From positions 1 to 8,096 of the forward strand of contig CALGAO010000141.1 in NCBI GenBank assembly GCA_937957685.1: 8,096 nucleotides of DNA. Direction: 5' to 3'. The stretch is from an uncultured Paenibacillaceae bacterium. Lineage in GTDB: Bacteria > Bacillota > Bacilli > Paenibacillales > DA-C8. Below are positions 1 through 6,278 of this stretch, piece by piece (within the stretch, counting starts at the first letter, position 1; every line of letters starts with the position of its first letter). The notes beneath the pieces were generated by a model that was not told the DNA's origin, ran no database searches, and saw only the letters and a list, made by a program, of their open reading frames with translations. A program made the position numbers and the translations under genes.

Positions 1-1
1 C

Positions 2-2524
2 CTAGATTCTCCTGGGTAATGCGTTCTTCAATACCCTGTCCCTGGCATGCTTGTAGATCCGGGCGCCGGCCTGGCCATCGCGCAATTTGTCTCTGTCATT
101 TGCGCTAACGTGTGGACTCTGGCCTTTGGCCATGCGGTCGATGAAGCTTTGGTTCATCGCGCTGCAATACTCCGAAGTCCATTCAGGCCTGATCTCGCAT
201 ACCGGCTCGATCGCGCGTGTCTCGAAATCATAGCGATACAGAACATCATTTTTGTGCGCAAAATAGAAAAACTTGTCCGATAGATAATTGCACGTGGAAA
301 ACGAGTAATCCGCGTATTGCTCCGCATTGGGGCTGCGGTTCAGGATGGCATCGAACTCTTCCATCTTTCTGTATTCGCAGGTGTCCAGATCAAACTCCAG
401 CACCATATTGGTGAACCCGCCGATCAGGATCAGCTTGTTCTTGTAAGGTTTGAGATTGTTCACCAGGAAGACCCAATCTTGCTTTCTGGTTACCTTGAAG
501 CCCTTGGGCAGCTTATCGTAAGCGGTCACTTCTCCCGTTTCATGGTTCCACTTCAACAAGAAGCCCTGTCTGGCGATGAGGAAGAAACAGTCGCCATATT
601 TGAAGATGCATTGATAGGACATCTGTTTGCTTCCCACGGTATGGACCTTGTACTCGCGGGTATCCAGACAAAACTCCAGAACCTCATTCGTATACAGGCT
701 GGCCAGCAAAACGGTGTTTTCATTGAGCCAGGTCCAACCGTGGAACAGACTGTGCGTTCTGCCTTGCGGAAACATGCCCGACAAGTCCAGACAATGTTCG
801 GTTTCCTTCGTATCCAGATCAAAGGCCACGATGCCGCGATAACCGCACGGCACAAGGAAAATCCGGTTCTGATAGGGGATGCCATGGAAGAAGTTCCTGT
901 TGGACCCGTTGACCGGTGCCATAAGCTCTTGTCTCAGTTCAAGAGGATAGCGGTTGTACTCGCGGGTTGCAGGGTGATAAACGACCATCTCATTGCAATT
1001 GTGAGGAATAAACACAACCTGGTCCTGAATCACCAGCTTCGAGTAGAAATTACGGTTGCGAGGCGCCCCGGCTTCCAACTCGATCTGACTGTCGTATGTC
1101 AGACGATCGCCTGCCAGCCTGAACAGGTGTTCGGACAAGGTGACCGCATAGAGCTGGCCGCCTGCTTCGAACATGTCGGCAACATGAAAGGGGAACTGCT
1201 CCAGAAGCTCTGCAGGATGTTCTTCCGTAATTTCCGTATTCTGATAGTAGATGGGCTTCCCGGCCGCCTTGAACAGCTCCGTGACGCTGGAACCGTCCCC
1301 GTAATAGGCGTCGCTCCAGGCGATGGCCCGGTGAAGGTCCGGTGAATCGTCATAGATCCCCCAGGCTTCTTGCTTGTAGGCTTCAATGGTGCTTGCATAT
1401 TCGCCGAGCAGATCCGGCCTGAAGATCCGGAAGTTAAGCTCCGTGTTCGGGTGAGGTCTCCACCATAGAACCACATCCTCCCGGTTCCTGAAGGCCTCAA
1501 ACACCGATGACAGCTTCCTGAAATACGCCTTGCCTCCGTTGACCCATTTGAACACATGGGTGTTGTAGAAGATGATTTTTTTCTTCTCCCCGTTGTCCTT
1601 GTACAGGAGCCGCTGCCATTCGGGCGGAATCTCATGGTCCTCAGGCCTGGCATGAATGGCCTTGTCGTACTTCGGCGACCCGATGGCTACGAACTTGTCC
1701 TCCGCTCTTCCGTACGAGGGTTGGGCCGGATTGGCTTTGCAAAATTTCTTATATTGACTGATATAGGATTGCCTGACCTCTTCAGACTGCAACATCACGT
1801 AATCGGCATTCAGAACGCCCGGCAGATAACCGTAATAGTCCTCGACCTTGTTGTCAGGAGCAACAAAATAAGGAACATAGATCAAGCATTCGCAGTGATC
1901 TTTCAGTTCCTTGCTATAAAAGTCGGGATGGACAGTGGCATTCCTCACCATATGATCGTAGGCATAATGGATAAAAATCACATCCGGGTGCCGTGCTGCG
2001 ATATCGTAGTTCAGCCAATGGGTGACTTCGACATCATCGCCATAGAAGCCAGCGCCCTCGTAGTGCATGGTGCCCAATGTTCCATCAGAATTCAATTCGA
2101 AATAGGGGATCGGCACGCAGTATGCGTCGCAATCGGGATCTTGCCTGGCCGCCAGCCAGATGGATTCCAACGAATCCCACATGCTTGCCTTATAGGGCAT
2201 GAACACCACCTCAAGCCTGTCCGGCTTGAGCTCCGATCTCACGCTGTTTTCAATCCTCACCACATGCTGGTGCAGCTTTTTCTTGGGAATCTCGCCCGCC
2301 TGGTATTGCCCCAGCAGCTGCACATACTCGTTCAGCAATTCACTGGTGGTGGTTCCCCTTCCCGTCAGGCTGTCCACATAATTCCGGATCTCCCTGGCAA
2401 ACTCGGCGCATTCGGATACCAGGCCAGAAGCGACCCTTGGTTCCAGTTGCTTGTCCAGCTCACTCAACACTTCATACAGCGTTTTCACCGTCTCCAGAAT
2501 CTGACGTTTATGGTATGGCCGCAT
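2..2524 (-). CDS. CDP-glycerol glycerophosphotransferase-like protein with C-terminal beta-propeller-like repeats
   Basis: Complete 840-residue reading frame: ATG at 2524-2522, TAG at 4-2. Residues 1-100 look helical and charged. Residues about 104-450 resemble the CDP-glycerol glycerophosphotransferase (TagF/Glyphos_transf) fold: a VVFMPYKASMWDSLESIW opening (106-123), YNTHVFKW (320-327), a WWRPHPN strand-loop (354-360) and GDGSSVTELFKAAGKPI (409-425), matching the donor-binding HP and SS/T regions of that family. The WHGT-type histidine motif of classical TagF is not visible; YVPYF (216-220) seems to lie there. Residues about 457-780 contain at least six imperfect repeats with a core like VLEFDLDTxEY (near 513, 566, 615, 656, 708 and 762), suggesting a Kelch- or quinoprotein-like propeller. 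No signal peptide or membrane segment is apparent, so a cytoplasmic location is likely. The SD AGGAG (2538-2542) lies 13 nt from the ATG, rather far; upstream in-frame codons are stops, so this start is the earliest possible. Substrate unknown; the wall or surface polymer role is inferred from the family. Confidence 0.7.
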   Translation of the reverse strand: MRPYHKRQILETVKTLYEVLSELDKQLEPRVASGLVSECAEFAREIRNYVDSLTGRGTTTSELLNEYVQLLGQYQAGEIPKKKLHQHVVRIENSVRSELKPDRLEVVFMPYKASMWDSLESIWLAARQDPDCDAYCVPIPYFELNSDGTLGTMHYEGAGFYGDDVEVTHWLNYDIAARHPDVIFIHYAYDHMVRNATVHPDFYSKELKDHCECLIYVPYFVAPDNKVEDYYGYLPGVLNADYVMLQSEEVRQSYISQYKKFCKANPAQPSYGRAEDKFVAIGSPKYDKAIHARPEDHEIPPEWQRLLYKDNGEKKKIIFYNTHVFKWVNGGKAYFRKLSSVFEAFRNREDVVLWWRPHPNTELNFRIFRPDLLGEYASTIEAYKQEAWGIYDDSPDLHRAIAWSDAYYGDGSSVTELFKAAGKPIYYQNTEITEEHPAELLEQFPFHVADMFEAGGQLYAVTLSEHLFRLAGDRLTYDSQIELEAGAPRNRNFYSKLVIQDQVVFIPHNCNEMVVYHPATREYNRYPLELRQELMAPVNGSNRNFFHGIPYQNRIFLVPCGYRGIVAFDLDTKETEHCLDLSGMFPQGRTHSLFHGWTWLNENTVLLASLYTNEVLEFCLDTREYKVHTVGSKQMSYQCIFKYGDCFFLIARQGFLLKWNHETGEVTAYDKLPKGFKVTRKQDWVFLVNNLKPYKNKLILIGGFTNMVLEFDLDTCEYRKMEEFDAILNRSPNAEQYADYSFSTCNYLSDKFFYFAHKNDVLYRYDFETRAIEPVCEIRPEWTSEYCSAMNQSFIDRMAKGQSPHVSANDRDKLRDGQAGARIYKHARDRVLKNALPRRI

Positions 2525-2626
2525 CGATCAACTTCAACTCCTGTATTCAGCCAGTCTGCGATTAGTCTGCATGCATCCCACTATGATTTACATCGGCGGC
2601 TGCGCGTTCTTTTTTAATGCCGCCCG

Positions 2627-2655
2627 TCACAAAACTACATCTGTATGTCTGTCAA
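2627..2655 (-). promoter_or_regulatory. possible sigma-A promoter of the glycerophosphotransferase-like gene
   Basis: A perfect TTGACA (2655-2650) lies about 125 nt upstream of the ATG. At 17 nt spacing the -10 position reads TTGTGA (2632-2627), a poor match, so the promoter would be weak or need help. Between it and the gene, GGCGGC (2624-2619 read on the minus strand) can pair with GCCGCC (2600-2595) across an 18-nt A-rich loop in the leader. Only the -35 box is convincing. Confidence 0.3.
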
Positions 2656-2771
2656 TATACCTCCTGACCGGACCTGAAGACAACACCTTTGCCAGCAGCA
2701 CAATCTTCCAGTCCATGAACGCGGACGGTCCCATGGCTTGCGCATCCATCCGGACCTGCCTGGACAGAGAC

Positions 2772-2814
2772 CGGCCGCAGCGGCTCCATATCTGGGCAAG
2801 AGCCGCTGCGGCCG
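2772..2814 (-). terminator. hairpin downstream of valS, probable terminator
   Basis: A perfect 15-bp inverted repeat (2772-2786 and 2800-2814) with a 13-nt loop begins 15 nt past the valS stop codon. The stem is very GC-rich. On the minus strand it is followed by GGTCTCTGTCC rather than a run of T, so it is not a textbook intrinsic terminator. Position and stem strength favour transcript end formation or 3' end protection for valS. It could also act on plus-strand transcripts. Confidence 0.6.
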
Positions 2815-2828
2815 TTCTGACAGCCAGA

Positions 2829-5513
2829 TCAGCTCAATTGTTGAAGCTCCTGGATGCGCGCTTTCACCTTGTCGCGCTTCTCCATGTAGTCCTTCTGCTT
2901 CGCTCTCTCCTCTTCAACCACCTTGGCCGGCGCCTTCTTCACGAAGCCCTCGTTGGCCAGCTTCTTCTCGACGCGCTCAACCTCGCTCTCCAGCACCGCC
3001 AGCTCCCTGTTGAGCCGCTCGATCTCCTGGGCGATGTCGATCAGCCCGGCCAGCGGCAGGAACAGCTCGGCGCCGCTTACGACGGCCGTCATCGCCTGCT
3101 CTGGAGGCGCCGCATCGAGGCTCATGGTGAACCCGGAGGTGCCGCAGAAGCGCTCGATATAGATGGTGTTGTCCTGCAGGATGCGAAGCGTGTCTTCATC
3201 CGCAGGCTTGATGATCAGCTCGACCTTCTTGCTCATCGGCACGTTGACTTCGGCGCGTACGTTGCGCACGGCGCGGATGATATTCATCAGCAGCTCCATC
3301 CGATGGACTGCCTCCGGCGCTTCGCGCGACGCATCGTAAGTCGGCCACGCGGCGAGCATGATCGTCTCGCCCTCATGCGGCAGATGCTGCCAGATCTCCT
3401 CCGTCAGGAACGGCATGAACGGATGGAGCAGGCGCAGCGTCTGGTCGAGCACATGGGCGAGCACGGACTGGGTGGTCTTCTTCGCGGCTGCATCCTGTCC
3501 ATACAGGCTCAGCTTGGCGAACTCGATGTACCAGTCGCACAGATCGTCCCAGATGAAGTTGTAGAGCAACCGCCCCACTTCGCCGAAATCATACTGATCC
3601 ATGAGGCGGGTCACATCGCGCACCGTTTCGTTCAGGCGATGCAGGATCCACTGATCGGAGACCGTCAGCTGGCCGCCCAGATCGATGTCGCCGGCCGTAA
3701 AGCCCTCCAGGTTCATCAGGGCGAAGCGCGATGCGTTCCAGATCTTGTTCGCGAAGTTGCGCGCCTGCTCAACCCGCTCCCAGCGGAAGCGCAGGTCCTG
3801 ACCCGGCGTGCTGCCGGTCGAGATCATGAAGCGCATCGCATCGGCGCCGTACTTCTCGATAACCTCCAGCGGATCGACGCCGTTGCCGAGCGACTTGGAC
3901 ATCTTGCGCCCTTCCGCGTCGCGCACCAGGCCGTGGATGAGCACGTCCCTGAACGGGATCTGCCCCGTGAACTCCAGCGCCGTGAAGATCATGCGGGCCA
4001 CCCAGAAGTAGATGATATCGTAACCGGTGACGAGCACGTCGGTCGGATAGTAGCGCTTGATATCCGCCGTCTCCTCCGGCCAGCCGAGCGTCGAGAACGG
4101 CCAGAGGGCGGAGCTGAACCAGGTGTCCAGCACATCCTCGTCCTGGCGGATGTTGGCCGAGCCGCAGTGCGCGCAGGCCGCGGCATCCTCTCTCGACACG
4201 GTCACCTCGCCGCAGTCCGCGCAATACCAGGCCGGGATGCGATGGCCCCACCACAGCTGACGGGAGATGCACCAGTCGCGGACGTTCTCGATCCAGTTCA
4301 GGTAGATCTTCTCGAACCGCTCCGGCACGAAATTGACGCCCTTGCCGCTGCGCTGCGCCTCGATCGCCGCTTCGGCGAGCGGCTTCATCTTCACGAACCA
4401 TTGGGTCGACAGATACGGCTCGATGACGACGCCGGTCCGTTCGCTGTGTCCGACCTGGTGGACGTGTTCCTCGATCTTGATGAGCACGCCCTGCTCCTCC
4501 AGGTCCCTCACCAGCTGCTTGCGGCATTCGAAGCGGTCCAGGCCCTGATATTTGCCGGCGTTCTCATTCATCCTGCCGCTCTCGTCCATGACGAGCACCT
4601 GCGGGAGATGGTGGCGGTTGCCGACCTCGAAGTCGTTCGGATCATGCGCCGGCGTGATCTTCACCGCGCCGCTGCCGAACTCCGGATCGACGTATTCGTC
4701 GCCGATGATCGGGATCTCGCGGCCGATGACCGGCAGGATCAGCGTCTTGCCGATCAGATGCTTGTAGCGCGGATCCTCAGGATGGACGGCCACCGCGGTA
4801 TCCCCGAGCATCGTCTCCGGTCTCGTCGTCGCGACGACCAGGCCGCCCTCGCCGTCCTTCAGCGGATAGCGCAGATGATACAGCTTGCCCTGCACTTCCT
4901 TGTATTCGACCTCGATATCCGAGAGCGCCGTGCGCGCCGCAGGGTCCCAGTTGATGATGTATTTGCCCCGGTAGATGAGGCCTTTCTCATAGAGGCGGAC
5001 GAACACTTCGCGAACGGCGCGGGACAGGCCTTCATCCAGCGTGAACCGCTCCCGCGAATAATCGAGCGAGAAGCCCATCTTCGCCCATTGCTGGCGGATC
5101 GTATCCGCATAATGCTCCTTCCATTCCCAGACCTTCTCCAGGAACTTCTCGCGGCCAAGGTCGTAGCGAGTGAGCCCATCTTCCTCGCGCAGCCTCTGCT
5201 CAACCTTGGTCTGCGTCGCGATGCCGGCATGGTCGGTGCCGGGCAGCCAGAGCGTGTCATAGCCCTGCATGCGCTTCGTGCGGATCAGGATGTCCTGCAG
5301 CGTGAAGTCCAGCGCATGGCCGATGTGCAGCATGCCGGTGACGTTAGGCGGCGGGATGACGATCGTATATTTCTCCGCGTCTTTTCGGACACCCGCTGCG
5401 AAGAAGTTGTTTTCTCTCCAATATTGGTACCATTTGGCCTCCGCCTCGTGCGGATTGTACGTGGTCGGCATCGAGACCGACCTGTCCTGGGTGGATTGTT
5501 CATATTGACCCAT
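2829..5513 (-). CDS. valS: valyl-tRNA synthetase
   Basis: Complete class I aminoacyl-tRNA synthetase of 894 residues, joining valine to tRNA-Val in the cytoplasm. The HIGH signature is at 63-66 in PPNVTGMLHIGHALDF, and KMSKS at 537-541. The CP1 editing domain, which clears mischarged threonine, is seen as TTRPETMLGDTAVAVHP (229-245), with PAHDPNDFEVG (288-298) and GHSERTGVVIEPYLSTQWF (355-373). Four cysteines, CADC (431-434) and CAHC (447-450), could hold zinc. The last ~75 residues form the C-terminal coiled coil typical of ValS (IERLNRELAVLESEVERVEK). Length is close to the usual ~880; the extra residues are an N-terminal extension before the conserved MPTTYNPHEAE. The first ATG (5513) is preferred because AGGGAGGT (5528-5521) sits 7 nt upstream, whereas the internal ATG at residue 15 has no good SD. 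Expression is controlled by the T-box leader just upstream. Intact, with no missing motif. Confidence 0.99.
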   Translation of the reverse strand: MGQYEQSTQDRSVSMPTTYNPHEAEAKWYQYWRENNFFAAGVRKDAEKYTIVIPPPNVTGMLHIGHALDFTLQDILIRTKRMQGYDTLWLPGTDHAGIATQTKVEQRLREEDGLTRYDLGREKFLEKVWEWKEHYADTIRQQWAKMGFSLDYSRERFTLDEGLSRAVREVFVRLYEKGLIYRGKYIINWDPAARTALSDIEVEYKEVQGKLYHLRYPLKDGEGGLVVATTRPETMLGDTAVAVHPEDPRYKHLIGKTLILPVIGREIPIIGDEYVDPEFGSGAVKITPAHDPNDFEVGNRHHLPQVLVMDESGRMNENAGKYQGLDRFECRKQLVRDLEEQGVLIKIEEHVHQVGHSERTGVVIEPYLSTQWFVKMKPLAEAAIEAQRSGKGVNFVPERFEKIYLNWIENVRDWCISRQLWWGHRIPAWYCADCGEVTVSREDAAACAHCGSANIRQDEDVLDTWFSSALWPFSTLGWPEETADIKRYYPTDVLVTGYDIIYFWVARMIFTALEFTGQIPFRDVLIHGLVRDAEGRKMSKSLGNGVDPLEVIEKYGADAMRFMISTGSTPGQDLRFRWERVEQARNFANKIWNASRFALMNLEGFTAGDIDLGGQLTVSDQWILHRLNETVRDVTRLMDQYDFGEVGRLLYNFIWDDLCDWYIEFAKLSLYGQDAAAKKTTQSVLAHVLDQTLRLLHPFMPFLTEEIWQHLPHEGETIMLAAWPTYDASREAPEAVHRMELLMNIIRAVRNVRAEVNVPMSKKVELIIKPADEDTLRILQDNTIYIERFCGTSGFTMSLDAAPPEQAMTAVVSGAELFLPLAGLIDIAQEIERLNRELAVLESEVERVEKKLANEGFVKKAPAKVVEEERAKQKDYMEKRDKVKARIQELQQLS

Positions 5514-5520
5514 CGATGCT

Positions 5521-5528
5521 ACCTCCCT
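5521..5528 (-). promoter_or_regulatory. ribosome binding site of valS
   Basis: AGGGAGGT on the minus strand, 7 nt before the ATG at 5513-5511. It fixes the translation start 14 codons upstream of the conserved N-terminus. It lies downstream of the T-box terminator, so it is only transcribed when readthrough occurs. Confidence 0.85.
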
Positions 5529-5544
5529 GTCATGATTACCCTTA

Positions 5545-5793
5545 TAAATACAAAAACCTTCCGTCTCAAAGGACGAAAGGATGCTTCCGCGGTACCACCT
5601 TTGTTTCGCGCCTGTCGGGTTGAAGCAGACGCGACACTCTTACAGATAACGGCTGTACAACCGGCTGTGACCAGCAACTCCCGGGCGACTTCAGCAGCTC
5701 CAATCCTGCGGACCTCTCAGCATCTGGTTCCGCTCTCTGTAGGGTTCGCACGCCTACTATTCCCGTTCACCATCGTTGTGCTTATGATATCAC
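5545..5793 (-). promoter_or_regulatory. T-box leader (tRNA-Val sensing riboswitch) of valS
   Basis: Transcriptional T-box element of about 250 nt that lets uncharged tRNA-Val switch on valS. Stem I is marked by an AGTA-type segment (near 5757), the conserved AGAGAG (5738-5733) and a distal hairpin closed by GCGG-ACC with GGTCCGC. On the 3' side of the specifier loop, GAA is followed by GTC (5689-5687), a valine codon, and then by the usual GGAG-type stem sequence. The T-box sequence AGGTGGTACCGCGG is at 5600-5587. Its TGGT (5597-5594) can pair with an ACCA acceptor end, as expected for tRNA-Val with discriminator A. The antiterminator forms when CAAAGG (5603-5598) pairs with CCTTTG (5572-5567), which removes the 5' arm of the terminator. 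Specifier, acceptor pairing and downstream gene all agree on valine. Confidence 0.95.
5552..5580 (-). terminator. T-box attenuator terminator
   Basis: CCTTTCGTC (5580-5572) pairs with GACGGAAGG (5565-5557), a 9-bp stem with one G-U pair and a 6-nt loop, followed by TTTTT (5556-5552). This is the terminating form of the valS leader. CCTTTG (5572-5567), at the base of the loop and the end of the 5' arm, is shared with the antiterminator, so the two structures exclude each other. Confidence 0.85.
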
Positions 5794-5798
5794 ACATT

Positions 5799-5827
5799 AT
5801 GATAACTGCCTTTGCAGGCATAGTCAA
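5799..5827 (-). promoter_or_regulatory. sigma-A promoter of the valS leader
   Basis: TTGACT (5827-5822) and TATCAT (5804-5799) separated by exactly 17 nt, 5 of 6 matches in each box. Transcription would start near 5792, giving a leader of about 280 nt before the valS ATG, as expected for a T-box gene. The spacer contains the inverted repeat TGCCT-GCAA-AGGCA (5820-5807). Confidence 0.8.
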
Positions 5828-5833
5828 TAATTA

Positions 5834-5863
5834 GCATAACCATTCCGGCTGCTCTCATAAACT
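5834..5863 (+). promoter_or_regulatory. possible sigma-E-like promoter of the small membrane-protein gene
   Basis: CATAAACT (5856-5863) fits the CATAnnnT -10 pattern of mother-cell sporulation promoters, and GCATAAC (5834-5840) is an upstream ATA-containing box. The spacing is one or two nucleotides longer than usual for sigma-E, so this is a weak call. It would drive the plus-strand gene starting at 5954. Confidence 0.3.
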
Positions 5864-5953
5864 TATAGCAGCAAACTTTTTTCGCCTGTACGGGATTCCT
5901 TGCGCTGGCCGGCACCCGGCCCATGTCGCTGCATCACGCGGGAGGTGGCACGA

Positions 5954-6118
5954 TTGCAGAAGTTCTGGTTTCGCATCCGCTATACGCTCAAGACCATCTG
6001 TTTCCCCCTGATCTGTATCCAGTTTGTCCGCACGCTGATTCTGCCCACGCCTTTTGATGTATTTTTGCTGTTTCTTCTCTTTCTCGCGTATCTTGGATTT
6101 CTCCTGGAGCTTTATTGA
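5954..6118 (+). CDS. small hypothetical membrane protein, 54 residues
   Basis: I do not recognise a named family. The TTG start (5954-5956) is chosen because GGGAGG sits about 8 nt upstream; an earlier in-frame TTG at 5900 and GTG at 5945 lack a correctly spaced SD. The stop is TGA at 6116-6118. The protein opens with a basic, aromatic segment (QKFWFRIRYTLK), then a hydrophobic stretch (TICFPLICIQFVRTLIL, about residues 13-29), a Pro-Thr-Pro turn, and a second strongly hydrophobic segment (VFLLFLLFLAYLGFLLEL, about 36-53). This suggests two membrane passes, a hairpin with a positive cytoplasmic N-terminus. It runs opposite to spoVID and valS and occupies the place where B. subtilis carries ysxE. 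The clean SD, two well-formed hydrophobic segments and a terminator-like hairpin 28 nt after the stop argue that it is real. A sporulation role would be a guess from its neighbour and possible promoter. Confidence 0.6.
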   Translation: MQKFWFRIRYTLKTICFPLICIQFVRTLILPTPFDVFLLFLLFLAYLGFLLELY

Positions 6119-6146
6119 GAGCGATGCTTTTCAGATAACGCACAAA

Positions 6147-6179
6147 GGCGATGCTGGAGGAAGTTTCCCCCGCATCGCC
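6147..6179. terminator. bidirectional terminator-like hairpin between convergent genes
   Basis: GGCGATGC (6147-6154) and GCATCGCC (6172-6179) form a perfect 8-bp stem that can be extended inward by GG/CC and GGA/TCC pairs. On the plus strand it is followed by ATTTTG, and on the minus strand by TTTGTG. It lies between the convergent stop codons of the small membrane-protein gene (6118) and spoVID (6279), so it could end both transcripts. The T-tracts are short. Confidence 0.6.
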
Positions 6180-6220
6180 ATTTTGCCTGGCTGTTTCGCC
6201 ACCTGTATGCTGGCAGATGA

Positions 6221-6236
6221 TGCGCCAACAGGCGCA
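6221..6236. repeat. short GC-rich inverted repeat after spoVID
   Basis: TGCGCC-AACA-GGCGCA, a perfect 6-bp stem with a 4-nt loop, about 45 nt downstream of the spoVID stop on the minus strand. It has no T-tract on either side, so it is probably a 3' UTR hairpin rather than a terminator. CAGGC (6229-6233) could instead pair with GCCTG (6241-6245). Confidence 0.4.
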
Positions 6237-6278
6237 CGCAGCCTGTGGGCGCGCATGGTGCCTGCGGCATAGCCATGG

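Noticed and set aside
317..1345. 342-codon plus-strand frame opposite the propeller half of the transferase gene
   Set aside because: It is antisense to the repeat region with repeated blade motifs; the plus-strand product has no recognisable feature.
1556..2617. 353-codon plus-strand frame opposite the transferase gene
   Set aside because: It is a shadow of the 840-residue gene: no recognisable domain and no convincing ribosome binding site. The opposite strand has clear family motifs.
5469..5471. Internal ATG of valS (residue 15) as the true start
   Set aside because: It would match the usual N-terminus of the family but has no good SD, whereas the first ATG has AGGGAGGT at 7 nt.
2571..5834. 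1087-codon open frame on the plus strand opposite valS and its leader
   Set aside because: It is antisense to an unmistakable valS, runs through the T-box leader, and its protein is rich in Arg, Leu, Ala and Asp with no recognisable domain. Long antisense frames are common opposite GC-rich genes.
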